Assembly: GCF_000003195.3 (NCBI RefSeq)
Contig: NC_012876.2
Span: 45,069,276 to 45,133,275, forward strand
Origin: Sorghum bicolor
Taxonomy: Eukaryota > Streptophyta > Magnoliopsida > Poales > Poaceae
Length of the DNA stretch: 64,000 nt
Direction: 5' to 3'
Numbering within the stretch: position 1 is the first letter of the stretch; each line of letters starts with the position of its first letter. Below, piece by piece: positions 46,021 to 57,768 of this stretch. Made by a program: the position numbers and the translations under genes. The notes beneath the pieces were generated by a model. The model did not search any database and was not told the origin of the DNA. It saw nothing but the letters and a program-made list of their open reading frames with translations.

Positions 46021-46440
46021 TATTGATGAGGTGGCTATTTAATCTGTGGCGGTTATTTTTCGTCATAGGAAATGGGCTTGGGCTGGGCTAACTAGTCCTC
46101 GGGTTCAATTGTGACAATTTTAAGACTGTCACCGATTCCCTTAATCTGTGACGATTTTTAGTAAAACCGTCACAAGAGTTAATCTATGACGCTCAATCCA
46201 TGACGATATCTGAAACCATTACAGATGCTGCATAGTGACGGTTTTTTGGTGATCCATGACGAAAACGTTTCATCATAGATTAACAGGTTTCTTGTAGTGA
46301 AAATCATGACCGCTTGCTGTCAAATCACCTGCGCAATCCCTTGATTACCGTGCGAACAGTTACCATATCCACCTGAACACCCTCGGATTTCACGGATACG
46401 GCAAAGAGATAAGTCAGATTTGCCCTTGCCCGTTTTGTCC

Positions 46441-46448
46441 TATAAATA
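46441..46448 (+). promoter_or_regulatory. TATA box of element G antisense gene
   Basis: TATAAATA, 158 bases before the first downstream ATG (46599), on the strand opposite to G's gag-pol. The C/T-rich leader between them lacks any other ATG. Confidence 0.65.
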
Positions 46449-46598
46449 CTTCCTTCTCCGGTACTCCTTCTCCATCTTGTCATTCTACAGCCCCAAATCC
46501 ATTTTCCTGGCGGCGGCATTGCCCGAGAACTCCAAGAACTTCAACAAGAGCCTCCTTCACCAATCCTCCAAGTCTTCAATCCTCTTCCTCGCAAAGAA

Positions 46599-49500
46599 AT
46601 GGCCATCAACTTCATCGTTCTTGAGGTCAGTCCACCATCCTTCTTCTTTTTGCACTTTTTGCTATACTCCTATTCATCTGCGATTCCTTTTACTAAGTAC
46701 CCCTTTTTTCTTTTTGTTTTTTCATCCCCAAAACTTTTAGGATTTGGCTGATAAGATTGTAATTCCCACCGATCAACCTCACTTTCAATGTCTCAACCCG
46801 TTAGGAAATCCAGATTCCACCGATCTAATAAATGCAGAGACAAATAGAATCCCCTTCAGAGCTGAAAACTTTTCCTTAGATCTGTGGAAAGATGCTTTTC
46901 GTTCCTGGCCCAGTCCTACCAAGGGATGGAAAGACTGGTTCCTGAGAGTCAGCCATTCAAATGAGGTCCAATGGGGTGAGCGGAAATTAGACCAATGCAT
47001 CAGGTTATCTCTTGCCGATATGGAGAGGAACGAGTCACTACTAATAGCTGCCTCGTACTTTTGGTCAGACACGCTCAATGCTTTTGTATTCGGCCATGGC
47101 CCTGCTTCACCCACACATGCCGATGTACTCATGCTCACCGGCTTAGACATATCCACTGCCGATAACAGTTATCTGTTTGACATCAAACCCAGCTCCAAGG
47201 TAGAGACTCGTGCTATCGGCGGTTGGTCCGGGTATATTTAGAAGTACCGAAAAACAGGACCTGTCGGGGAAAGAGAACAAGCCATTTTCTTGAACATGTG
47301 GCTGGACAAATTTGTATTCTGTGGCCGATCGACAGGAACAACCTCTGTCTACCTATCGGCAGCAGAGAGACTAGCCAATGGCGGCCGATTTCCTCTTGGC
47401 CGATACTTGCTCGGTTCTGTTTACCACCTCCTCCATCAGGTAGCTAAGAAACTCCTGCTAGGCCAACCCATCGGCAACTTAGGGGGACCCTGGTGGTTCA
47501 TCAACATGTGGCTTAGTTTCCACATGCATAAGCGCCTTGGATTTTGAATTCTTTGCACAGCACTTCCCCAGAGATATAGCCGAAGACCATGAGTTGGATG
47601 AAGAAGAATCGGCAACTCGTTCCCCTCTAAACTATGGTGAAGCTGCCATAGTCTTACCTTGCACTAGAGGTAACAAAGATCAAGTTAGCCGATTCTTTCA
47701 GACTCTTTATGAGAGTCTGGCCAGAGAGCAGCGAGCATGGATGCCTTATGAGGATCCAGACACCAAATTTCCTCTGACTTTTCATCCCTTTGACAATGCT
47801 CTCAACAAGGACCATGATCTGATGATGGCAATTATCACTCCAAGAGCTATACCAGTGAATTTCTTTGGTAGTGGGAAAGCCTCCAATCTGACTTATGAGT
47901 TCTATAACCCATCGGCACTAGCTCGCCAACTATCCTTAGGGAAACCATAACCAGCGGTCTCGAGTGGATCAGAATAGCTCAACTTCCACCAAATGCCGAT
48001 ACAGACGTCGATCTATGGGCTTGGATTCCGGCTCTCTTCATCACCCAGGCATACAAGCAGTGGTGGGAGGAATGGAAAGAACATCTGTTCTGCAGATCGG
48101 CCCTCACGTACAGCAGCATGATCGACCCAAGAACAAAATTCCCGAGAACACTGTAAGTTTCCAACCGATATTTCAATCTTCTTATATCACTTATTTTCAT
48201 CGGTAACTTACTCTCTCTCTATTTAATCAGGTCGATGATACACCACCGACAGTCAGCAGAAGTGGAAGGCCGATCGAACTCCTTCCATCGAGCCCGATCT
48301 CTCTGATCGGTAACAATGCACCAAGCTTGGCGGCCTTAATGCACCGGGGTGTGCGTTTCAAGAAAATTACCACCAGACGAGCGAAGACATCACCATCGGT
48401 AGCTGCTACTGCTTTGGCGCAAGCTTTCAAGGTAAATTCTTGACTTATTTAACTTATATCGATTCCATTCCATACTTACATAATTCTTTCAGGACACATC
48501 GGCTGCTAAGGGAACTTCATCGGTAATTTTTACTATTCTAACTAGAATTTCATCAACTCCCTGTCACGCTTGTACTTATGAAACTTTTATTGTTGTATCA
48601 GCAATCTAGCAAATTAGTAAAGACCAGAAGTATCAAGACAAGTACCGATGCCCCCAGTCCAGCTAAGTAAAGAGAAAAGGCCCCAAGAGCACCAATTCAC
48701 AGGCAAAACGCCAGAAAACAGCGCCACCTTCTTCTCCTCCCCCAGTGTCGCCGATTCATGTAGAATCGTCCCCTTCTTCACGAGAAGTCCAGACTCAGCA
48801 AGCACCATCTCCACCTCAACCGCAAGAAGCACCTCGGATAGAGGAGATATCAACCGATGTACCTGAGCAGACTGCCGATCTAGTGGGTCCAATTATAGCA
48901 TCAGTAATCTCTTCGATTCAGACAAGCATTGCACCCCCTCAAGGTAAAGTACTATCCATGAAACTATTATCGATGGACCTATTTTTCCACCTTATAATTA
49001 TCCCTGTTAATTTTTCAGCTGACATCGTTCCATCGGCAACTCTGGCCGATCAACCTGTGGTACCATCAACCTCAACTAGCTAGAGGCGAGAGATAGCTCT
49101 GAAACAAGTAAGCTATTTGATTATCATTATTTATTTTACTAATATTTCATCATCAAATAACCTATCTCCTTTTCTTTTTTAGGAACAAGATTCTCCCGAC
49201 AGCTTGTTCTCCTTCGCCATCGAAATTTCTGAAGATGAGGGCGAGGAAGCAAGTTCTTCTCAAGCAATTGGGATCTCATCGGTAGAAATCAGAGCAAAGC
49301 TAGAAGATTTGTTGGCTCTGCTCCATCAGGATATGGCCCAACTGGTTGATGACTCCGATCCAGCCAAGGTTCTGTTTAAAGCTCTCAGAGGCCAAATCCC
49401 TGCCGATGCCGAGGAGTTCTCTTCAAGGCTGCACACTTGGAGAGTCGACAGCTCCAGTACCAAAAGGCCACTCAGCACCTAGCTGATAGAGCTACTTATG

Positions 49501-49877
49501 CCCAGCTTTCAGAGGAGGTAATGAAAGTAAAGCGTCTTGCCGATGAGAAACACAAGAGCATCGGCATTCTAAAATCCTCAGGAGATACACTGAAACAAAA
49601 GATCTCCGACCTATCGGCAAAAAGGGAAGCCTTGTTAGCAGAGCTCAAACAAGTAGAAGAAGCTCTGTCCCAAGCCCAATAGGAAGAAAGTCAGCTGCCC
49701 GAGACGATCAAGACCCTCGAACAAGAGCGAAACGTCCAAGCTCGCAAGGCACTGCAAATGAAGAAGAAGCTAAAACCGGTGGAAGGCTCTGCCGATGAAG
49801 ATATCAAGGAGATAGAAGAAGCCGATCAAATTCGTCTGCGTGCTATATCGGCCATCCAAGCCCTGCTAAATGAGTGA
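46599..49877 (+). pseudogene. Element G antisense extra gene: plant mobile domain-like N-terminus plus coiled coil, multi-exon
   Basis: The start ATG at 46599 (AAGAAATGG) is well placed for translation. Exon 1 (46599-46625) gives MAINFIVLE; an intron (46626-46740) leads in phase to exon 2 (46741-48152), which resembles the plant mobile domain (aminotransferase-like): FRAENFSLDLWKDAFRSWP, IAASYFWSDTLNAFVFGHGP, MLTGLDIS, then FLNMWLDKFVFCG and GRYLLGSVYHLLHQV. Further exons (48231-48431, about 48494-48522, then parts to about 49108, and from about 49184) encode Ser/Thr/Pro-rich sequence and a terminal coiled coil (EVMKVKRLADEKHKSIGILK). Broken by a TAG at 47239, frameshifts near 47540 and 47950, and a TAG at 49680. 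Plant mobile domains occur in host MAIN/MAIL proteins and in Tat elements; the role here is unknown. Confidence 0.72.
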
Positions 49878-50032
49878 ACTCTTCATCGGCGGCATGCTTT
49901 GCTCTTTCTCTGAAACTCCTGAACATTTTGGTCTAGCCGATAGGACTGTGATTGGCACCCTTTTGGAACATCATCTCTAGTCCCAGATACATTTCAATCC
50001 AGCCGATAGGAGTGTTATCGGCACTTAAATTT
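49878..50032. other. Spacer between element G antisense gene and integrase
   Basis: 155 bp, non-coding. It contains two copies of a GCCGATAG-GA-TGT-ATCGGCA-like inverted motif (49935-49960 and 50002-50027), also seen near C's end (59160-59250). Confidence 0.55.
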
Positions 50033-51073
50033 TTATGCATCGACCCATATGCTTGGGTAATATTTCTTCAAATATTTTCCATTCAATGCTCTTGGAAATT
50101 CAACTCCCTCGAGAGTTTCCAAAATATAGGCATTACCAGGAGCAGTTCGATTTATCAGATAAGGACCTTCCCAATTGGGAGACCACTTGCCAAACTTTGA
50201 ACTTTTAGTCCCAATCGGTAATATTAGTTTCCATACCAAATCTCCATCGACAAACTCCTTAGCCTTTACCTTTTTATCATACCATCTGGCAACTCTCCTT
50301 TTATTCTCTTCTATACTTACCAAAGCCTTCAATCAATGCCCTGCTAAATCATCTAACTCGTCTTTCATCAAATTAATATAATCATCGGCAGTCAGCTGAT
50401 CTTGAAAAGATAGTCGCCTAGATCTAGTCTTAATTTCCCTTGGTAGCACTACATCGTGTCCATACACTAGTTGATAAGGTGAAACTTTAGTCGAGCCATG
50501 ACATGCCATCTGATATGACCATAAAGCTTCACTCAATAATGTATGCCACCTCCTAGGACTTTCTTGAATCTTCCGTTTGATGAGTTTAATAATTCCTTTG
50601 TTAGACGCTTCGGCCTGCCCATTAGCTTGAGCATAATAAGGAGAAGAATTCAACACTTTAATTCCCATACTGATTGCAAACTCATCAAACTCTCCTGATG
50701 TAAACATAGTACCCTGGTCGGTAGTAATTGTTTGAGGAATACGAAATCGGTAAATAATATGCTCTTTCACAAAATCAATCATATTGGCCGATGTAACTTT
50801 CTTCAAAGGAACAGCTTCAACCCACTTAGTGAAATAATCAGTAGCAACTCAGATAAACTTATGCCCTTTGCTTGATGATGGGTAAATCTGGCCGATCAGA
50901 TCAATAGCCCATCCTCGGAACGGCCAAGGTTTAATAATAGGATTCATGGCTGATGCGGGAGCCTTTTGAATATTACCAAACTTTTGACATCCTTGACATC
51001 CTTTGAAATATTTAAAACAATCCTCAAGTATAGTCGGCCAATAATACCCATTTCTTCTGATCATGCATTTCAT
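50033..51073 (-). pseudogene. Element G integrase
   Basis: Minus strand: zinc region (51073-50849: YYWPTILEDCFKYFKGCQGCQ), core with the second D in TTDQGTMFTSGEF and E in AQANGQAEASNKGI, and C-terminal domain ending GKYLKKYYPSIWVDA at 50033. A stop between 50849 and 50806 (TGA for an expected Arg or Trp-type codon) and a TGA-type break near 50333 separate the pieces. Close to C's integrase but better preserved at the catalytic Glu. Confidence 0.86.
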
Positions 51074-51554
51074 CTTAAAAGCCTACTGATGTGCTCCACA
51101 CACTCCTAGCTTCATCATTACCTAAACATTTGAGGAGAACTCCATCTATAGTTTGATAATATAGCTCATCGTCAAGGAGCACATACTTGGTAGCTTGAAA
51201 CCAGACACACCTCTCAACCTTCTTAGATGGATCCCTTAAATAATCAATAATCTCCTTTCTCTAATCATCGGCACCGATTGCCGATAACGTGTTCAATATG
51301 GGTTGATATCCCGAGGCATGCTGAGCCAACCGATTAGCTTCCTCATTATGTAACCGAGAAACATGCTCTAATCGGAAATCCTTGAACTCTTTTAATAGTC
51401 GCATACTCTTTTCGTCATAAGTTATCAGGACTTCGCTTTGGCATTCATAACTTCCAGCCAATTGATTTATAACCAGCATAGAATCCCCAAAGATTTCAAC
51501 AGCATCAGCATGAACTTCTTTAACAATTCCAACCCTTTGATCAAAGCTTGATAC
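51074..51554 (-). pseudogene. Element G second RNase H (archaeal-type) fragment, cut by element C
   Basis: From the C junction at 51554 the minus frame reads KEVHADAVEIFGDSMLVINQLAGSYE and HVSRLHNEEANRLAQHASG, matching C at 57660-57900. The first part of the domain would lie on the far side of C, outside the window. A stop near 51260 precedes the linker to integrase. Confidence 0.82.
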
Positions 51555-52284
51555 TGTTGACACCGTTTTTGGACATGTATCTTTTGATGCGTACCAGGGG
51601 TTAGTAAAGAATAGATCGGCAGATGAAGCAATGGTAACTAGTCTACAGGGAAGTTGTCGATGAAGGTGGTTGCCGATGAGGAGACAATTGAATGTGACTA
51701 AGTCTAGAGGTGGTGACGTGTTCGTGCCAATGACTAGTATCAATGTTTGACGATGGACACAACAGGAGGTCTGCCGATGGCTCCAAAGAAAAGCGTGGAG
51801 ATTGCCGATTGATCTGTGGTGGTGCCCCGGTCGGCTACAAGGCGGTAGTTTTATGCTTCCTTTAGTTATTAGAATTCGTTTTGTGTACGGGTTCCGTTTA
51901 GTTTGGAATTCGAGTCCTAGTCGTGTCTGGTTGTAGCTCTTCAGATAGGGTATAAATGTAGACCCTAGGGCAATGTAAAGACAATAAATCTATCAATCAA
52001 TCAAACACTAGTTTTTACTCATATTCCAGCATCTACTTTTTTGACGACTTCGTCATATTTTCATTTTACTACGAGTTCTTAGAAATTCGTCGAGTCAAAC
52101 TCGGCGCGTTCTCAAGTTTCGCATCATCACCTCTTGGCCGTGACATCCGGGCGCATCGCTGTTCTGGGGACCAAAGTGGTCGAGTTACCACCTTTGTCGA
52201 TTGTAAGGTCAAATCGGCTGGCACACCTTAACGTTTGAATCGGGTGTTAGCCCTTTGTGTTTGCAGATCAGTTTTGCATCAAGA
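51555..52284 (+). repeat. Element C 5' LTR
   Basis: 730 bp from TGTTGACACC; the end is CAAGA where F has CAACA. TATA box at 51951-51957 (TATAAAT). Confidence 0.87.
51951..51957 (+). promoter_or_regulatory. TATA box of element C LTR
   Basis: GGGTATAAATGTAGACC context, the same in F and G on the minus strand. Confidence 0.65.
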
Positions 52285-52291
52285 CATCTTT

Positions 52292-52309
52292 TGGCACGCC
52301 CAGTGGGAC
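52292..52309 (+). other. Primer-binding region of element C
   Basis: TGGCACGCCCAGTGGGAC, 7 bases after the LTR, identical in F. Confidence 0.6.
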
Positions 52310-55244
52310 CAGATTCAAGATCAGGATCAACAAGGCGAATACCGAGTTTGACTTGGAGAACGTCATCCCCAGGACGGAAGCCAATCTCAGAGATGAGCAG
52401 AAGCAAGCTATTGCAAAAGCCATGGAGGACTACAAACAGCAGTGCTTAAAATCCTTCAGTATCAACAGGAGTGGCGAGGTGATCCAAAATGAAGCGTTGT
52501 TGGCACCTCGGCAGATTACTTTTGAAGCCAATCCTGGTAAACTTCAAGACATGGTTGACAATGCTATTAACCGTGCCTTGATCAATCAAGCTGGTGTGCT
52601 GTCCAACATGGTTTTCAATGCCGTGGCTAGAACTTACAAGGAAGGACAATTGCCACCGAATTATGTGGGTCCTGCCTATCATCAGCCAGTGTTATCATTG
52701 GTTACGGCTTCATCGGCTACTACAGCTGTTGCGGATACAGAAGTTACTTCTCCTCCAAGCACATTAGGGATCACTGATGCGCAATCTACACCGATGACGA
52801 CCAATCCATCAACATCAGACGAGTCAATCAAGCTTGCTATAGATCTATTGGCATAGGCAATGTCAGGTTCTGTTCCTCCCAACTGGTGGGGTTATGGTAT
52901 GCCCCCAAATCTGATGGCAAAGACACTTGGAACATCTCAAGTGGCTGACTTGACAGGCAAGGCTCCTATGGCATCGGTACCTCCAAATCCGCCGATGAAA
53001 CAGAGTCCCCAATACACTACAACTACTACTGCAAGACCTTACACTGGGAATTCTCAAGCTCCAATGTTCCAGATGCCTAACGCATCGGCAGATTCAATGT
53101 CGACGCAGCAGAGGTTTATGACACAACCAGGGTATGTTAATTCAATGATGATGCCCAATTTCCAGCCATCGGCAGGATTTATGCTGATGAATGCTAACAG
53201 TGGATGGACGGGTTAGTTAGTCTTTCCACAGATGCCTCAACAGAGTCATCAGACTCCAGGGTTTCAACAAGGCCAAATCCAACCCGGGTTTCAGAATCAA
53301 GGGTTGGCTAACCAGCTGATGAATCTTGTTCAGCAGACTGGTGGTCAGATGGTTAGCCCAATGTTCCATGCAGATCGTGCAACTTAGGGACACGTAGAAG
53401 CATATCAGCAGGTGCTAGATTCACAACCGCCTCATCCGCAGGACGCCGATGCTTATTGGGCCGATAAGATAGCTGAAGTAATGAGAGACCAATTTGGGAT
53501 AAAACCCAAAGTCAACACTTACTCTTATCGGACACCGTATCCTCCTGCATAAGATTTGATTCCACTTCCAAATCAGTACAAGGTACCAGATTTCATTAAG
53601 TTTTCTGGAGAGGATGATACATCGACTATGGAGCATGTCAACACGTTCATCATTCAATGTGGGGAAGCTACTAACAGAGACGAGTTAAGGGTTCGTTTGT
53701 TCTCGTCATCTTTGTCTGGATCGGCTTTTACTTGGTTCATATCGTTACCTCCCAACTCGGTGATTACTTGGGCCGATCTGGAGAAGCAATTCCACAAATA
53801 CTTCTTCTCTGGAGTCCATGAGAAGAAGATCACCGATTTGGTCAGATTGAAACAACGCAATGATGAATCGATTGAAAGCTTTGTGCAGAGATTGCGAGAA
53901 GTTAAGGACAAGTGCTATAGTCTGGTTCTGGACGATCGGCAGCTAGCCGGTTTGGCTTTCCAGGGTTTGTTGCCACACATCAGGGACAAGTATGCTTCTC
54001 AAGAGTTCGAGAGCCTAGGTCACTTGGTGCAGAGGATTTCCGACCAGGATATCAAACCCTTTGAACCCAAGAGAGCATGGAACAAAAAGGTGTCATTTGT
54101 TGATGAGGCAGCAAGCTCAGATTCTGATGAGGAGCCAGTCATCGGCTTGATAGAATGGGTGAAGAATAAGAAGCCGATGTCTTGCCCTTTTGGGCATAAG
54201 GAGCCAGAGAAGTTTGCTTTTGATATCACTAAAGCCGATAGGATATTTTATTTTCTACTTCAGGAAGGGCAAATCAAGTTTTCACCCAATCATGTGATTC
54301 TATCGGCTGAGGAATTAAAGAAGATGAAATATTGCAAGTGGCATAACGCAACATCTCACAGCACAAATGAGTGCAAGGTTTTCAAACAACAGCTGCAATC
54401 GGCTATAGAATCTGGGAGAATCAAGTTTGACAATTCCAAAGCTCAGAAGCCGATGAAGATCGATCAACATCCTTTCCCAACAGATATGTTGGATGCTAAG
54501 GGAAAAACTAAGGTTTTGACGTCAGAAGCGGCTGAAAGAAGTGCATCGGTGGATCCTCAGCATCAGATTACTATTGTCGATGCTAAAGGAAAGGGTTTGA
54601 TCCAGGAAGGAACTAACTTAGGAAGACCTCCCCGATCTGGCATTGTGATAACTCATAGAAGGCATCAGGAGACTTGGCAGCAATGTGAGGATCGATATCG
54701 ACGCCAACAGGAGGATTATCGTCGGGAAGAAGAGAGGCGCCGACAGGAGTGAAATCGGCACAAGGACCACTAGAACTGCCCGTTCTTTATTCATTGTTGG
54801 GAACAGAACATCAAATTGCCTACTGTTAGAGATTGCCCCGAATGCAATGGTTATGATCGGTATGATAGACCTAATCGGCAGTATCAGAATGATGATCGGC
54901 GGTTTAATGGGCCGATTAGGGGGAGAGCGTCAGTTCATGATCGGCTAGGGGGCAGACTCAGTGTGCACGACAGGCTTGGTGACCGTGTTGAATATTTTCC
55001 TAGGAACCAGGACGAGCTTGAAGAGATGGCCAATGCACGAGTTCCTGATGAGTTCATATTTTGTAGGGATGCTAATACTTATCGGGTGAAGTCAAGGGAA
55101 AGTTGTCGCCCATCGGCAAGGCAGCCACAACTTCCTCCAATGTGTCCAGAGGGGTTGACTAGGACACAGAAGAGGAGGCTGCAGTGTGAAAGACGAGAAG
55201 AGCTGAGCAAAGGCGAGAATTCTTGCCAATCTAGAGATCAGTGA
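52310..55244 (+). pseudogene. Element C gag
   Basis: All in plus frame 3: the N-terminal part (FDLENVIPRTEANLRDEQKQ), a Gln/Pro/Met-rich middle (52860-53555), the gag core (53556-54060: KVPDFIKFSGEDDTSTMEHV, FTWFISLPPNSVITWADLEK, RLREVKDKCYSLVLDDRQLA) and a C-terminal part with a C-H-C segment (MKYCKWHNATSHSTNECKVF) and a second one (VRDCPECNGYDRY). F's ATG is replaced by AAG here, so the start is lost or lies elsewhere. In-frame stops include 52854, 53214, about 53386, about 53550, 54750 and 55242. Particle protein. Confidence 0.83.
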
Positions 55245-55364
55245 CCGGATCCTAAGGGAAAAGGACCATCGGCAGATGTTAACATGGTATTTATGTTGCC
55301 GATGGAGTTCCTTGTGCCATCCAGTGATGATGAGGAGCCGGATTTTTCTGACCAAATAGCTTAG

Positions 55365-55787
55365 TTGGCTCTGGATCCAATGACAGCCATCTTCGAAAAG
55401 CCTGCCGACAATGAAAGGCAACATCTTAAAGCTTTGTTTGTCAAAGGAAGGGTTGATGGGCAGCCGATGAACAAGATACTTGTGGACGGTGGAGCTGCTA
55501 TTAATATTATGCCATATGCAGTCTATCGAAAGCTTGGGAAAGTAGATCAAGATTTGACCAAGATCGATATGATGCTGAAAGATTTTGAAGGAAATGTGTC
55601 TCCGGTTAAGGGGGCGATATGTGTCGAGTTGACCATCGACAGTAAAACCTTACCGACAACTTTCTTCGTGATCAGTGGAAAGGGTGCTTATAATCTGCTG
55701 TTAGGGAGAGATTGGATTCATGCCAATTATTGCATCCCATCAACAATGCACCAATGCTTGGTTCAGTGGGTAGGTGACAAAATTTAG
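55365..55787 (+). pseudogene. Element C protease
   Basis: Active-site segment ILVDGGAAINIMP at about 55475, followed by LLLGRDWIHANYC. Frame 3, open between stops at 55363 and 55785. The catalytic Asp-Gly-Gly is kept. Confidence 0.85.
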
Positions 55788-57768
55788 ATTGTCCCGGGAG
55801 ATTCTTCTTATGTCATTGCATCGACAGAGGTGGACACTTATAAGGACCAGGTATAACTCGGGAGAGATTTGGGAAAAGGATTTCCTCAAAGTTGCCGATT
55901 ATGAAATTCCACCAATCCAAGCAGTCAATTCAGATTAGGAGTTTTAATGGATAGGTTTGCCGATGATGGAACTAGGCCAGGGGTTTACATCGCCCGATGA
56001 TTTAGTAGAGGTAGATATAGGTAATGGAGATAATCCTAGACCTAATTTTATTAGCGCTAAGTTAAATTCTGAGTGTAAGCAACAGTTAACCAATTTGTTA
56101 AAAGATATAAAGATTGCTTTGCTTGGGATTTTACTGAGATGCCTGGTTTAGACCGATCAATTGTTGAACATCGGTTACCCATCAAATCTGGATTTCGGCC
56201 ACATCAGCAACCGGCTCGCCGATGTAATCCTAATATTCTTCCTGATATTAAAGCCGAAATAACCAAACTCATCGAAGGTAAATTTATTCGGCAGTGTCGG
56301 TATGCCGAGTGGATTTCCAATGTTGTTCCAATTTACAAGAAAAATGGGAAGCTTCGAGTTTGCATTGATTTCGGGAATCTTAATAAAGCTACGCCGATGG
56401 ATGGTTACCCAATGCCGGTTGCCGATTTACTAGTTGATGCTGCGGCTGGGCATCGGATCATAAGCTTTATGGATGGCAATGCAGGATATAATAAAATATT
56501 CATGGCTGAAGAAGATATTCCAAAGACTGCATTTAGATGTCCTAGTCATGTTGGGTTATTTGAATGAATAGTCATGACTTTTGGTTTGAAAAATGCTGGT
56601 GCTACTTATCAAAGAGCTATGAATTTTATCTTTCATGAGTTCATCGGCAAACTGGTGGAAATTTATATTGATGATGTGGTGGTTAAGTCTGGAGATTTCA
56701 CAAAGCATCTTGCCGATCTGCGGAAAGTGTTAGAATGTACGAGGAAACATGGTTTAAAGATGAATCCTAACAAGTGTGCATTTGGTGTATCGGCAAGGCA
56801 ATTTCTTGGTTTCATGGTGCATCAAAGGGGAATTGAAATTAGCAGGAGATCTATTGATGCTATCAACAAAATAGTTTCTCCTACCAACAAAACTGAGCTC
56901 CAATCTCTGATCGGCAAAGTAAATTTTATCAAGCGATTTATTTCCAACTTGTCTGGAAAAATTCGTGCTTTCAGCCCTTTACTTAAATTAAAAGCCGATC
57001 AAGAATTTGTATGGGGAGAAAAGCAACAGTTGGCTCTGGATGAAATCAAGAATTATTTGACAAATCCTCCATTCTTAATTCCACCTCAGCAAAGAAAGCC
57101 CTTCAGATTGTATTTGTCTACCGATGGGATGGTCATCGGTTCGGCTTTGATTCAAGAATTTGAAGGGAAGGAGCATGTGATTTACTATTTAAGTAGAAGA
57201 TTGATTGATGCTGGGACCAGGTATTCAGCTATTGAAAAATTATGTTTATGCTTATATTTCTCATGCATTAAGTTGAGGCAGTATTTGCTATCGGCCGAAT
57301 GCACTATTATATGCAAAGATGATGTGGTCCGATATATGCTATCTATGCCGATTATGAGTGGCAGGATCGATAAATGGATTTTGGCACTGTCGGAATTCGA
57401 TCTGCGTTACGAATCGGCTAATGCGGTTAAAGGGCAGATTATGGCCGATTTTGTGACTCAACATCGGGGTACAGTGGAGACTTTGGAAATTGTACCTTGG
57501 ATGCTCTTCTTTGATGGATCCACATGTGACCGGGGGGCAGGGATCGGCATATTGTTAATTTCCCCTTAGGGGAGGAAGTATGAGTTCTCTTTGCTGATTG
57601 TTGCCACGTCAACAAATACTCAAGCCGAATATCAAGCTTTGATCAAAGGGTTGGAGTTACTAAAAGAGGTTCATGCTGATGCTGTTGAGATCTTCGGAGA
57701 TTCTATGCTAGTTATAAATCAATTGGCTGGAAGCTATGAATGGCCGAAGTGAGGTCCTGAAAACTTAT
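55788..57768 (+). pseudogene. Element C RT, RNase H and archaeal-type RNase H
   Basis: After a frame-disrupted linker (55788-56138), RT runs from 56139: YKKNGKLRVCIDFGNLNKAT, then a TGA at 56565 where Trp is usual, then MTFGLKNAGATYQRAM and the YIDD box at 56664-56675. The gypsy RNase H region (LYLSTDGMVIGSALIQEFEG, IEKLCLCLYFSCIKLRQYLL) precedes the second RNase H (MLFFDGSTCDRGAGIGILL, TQAEYQALIKGLELL, IFGDSMLVINQLAGS). A TAG at 57567 and a frameshift near 57740 interrupt it. Two RNase H domains mark the Tat lineage. Confidence 0.87.

Larger units (their letters stand above)
43295..46299. mobile_element. Non-autonomous CACTA DNA transposon, 3.0 kb, complete
   Basis: Terminal inverted repeats start CACTACAAGAAA and match at 21 of the first 22 bases. 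Subterminal copies of GTCATGGATT/GTCACAGATTA-like motifs in both orientations lie at the right end (about 46030-46280), as expected for transposase-binding subterminal repeats. No transposase motif is visible. A GC-rich block at about 43420-43990 contrasts with the AT-rich remainder (44000-46020) and may be captured host sequence. It separates G's 3' end from the antisense gene promoter. Confidence 0.88.
42344..51554 (-). mobile_element. Element G: Tat-like gypsy element of the C/F family, minus strand, 5' part outside
   Basis: From right to left: second RNase H fragment, integrase, antisense gene (plus strand), promoter of that gene, short 3' region with polypurine tract, 3' LTR (43063-42344). 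A CACTA element is inserted at 43295-46299 and element C at 51555, inside the second RNase H. Gag, RT and the 5' LTR of G should lie right of C beyond the window. Inserted in B (left flank CCTTC). Confidence 0.87.

Noticed and set aside
51261..51743. One continuous minus-strand protein across the C/G junction
   Set aside because: The first part of this frame is C LTR read backwards; only 51554 and below is RNase H of G.
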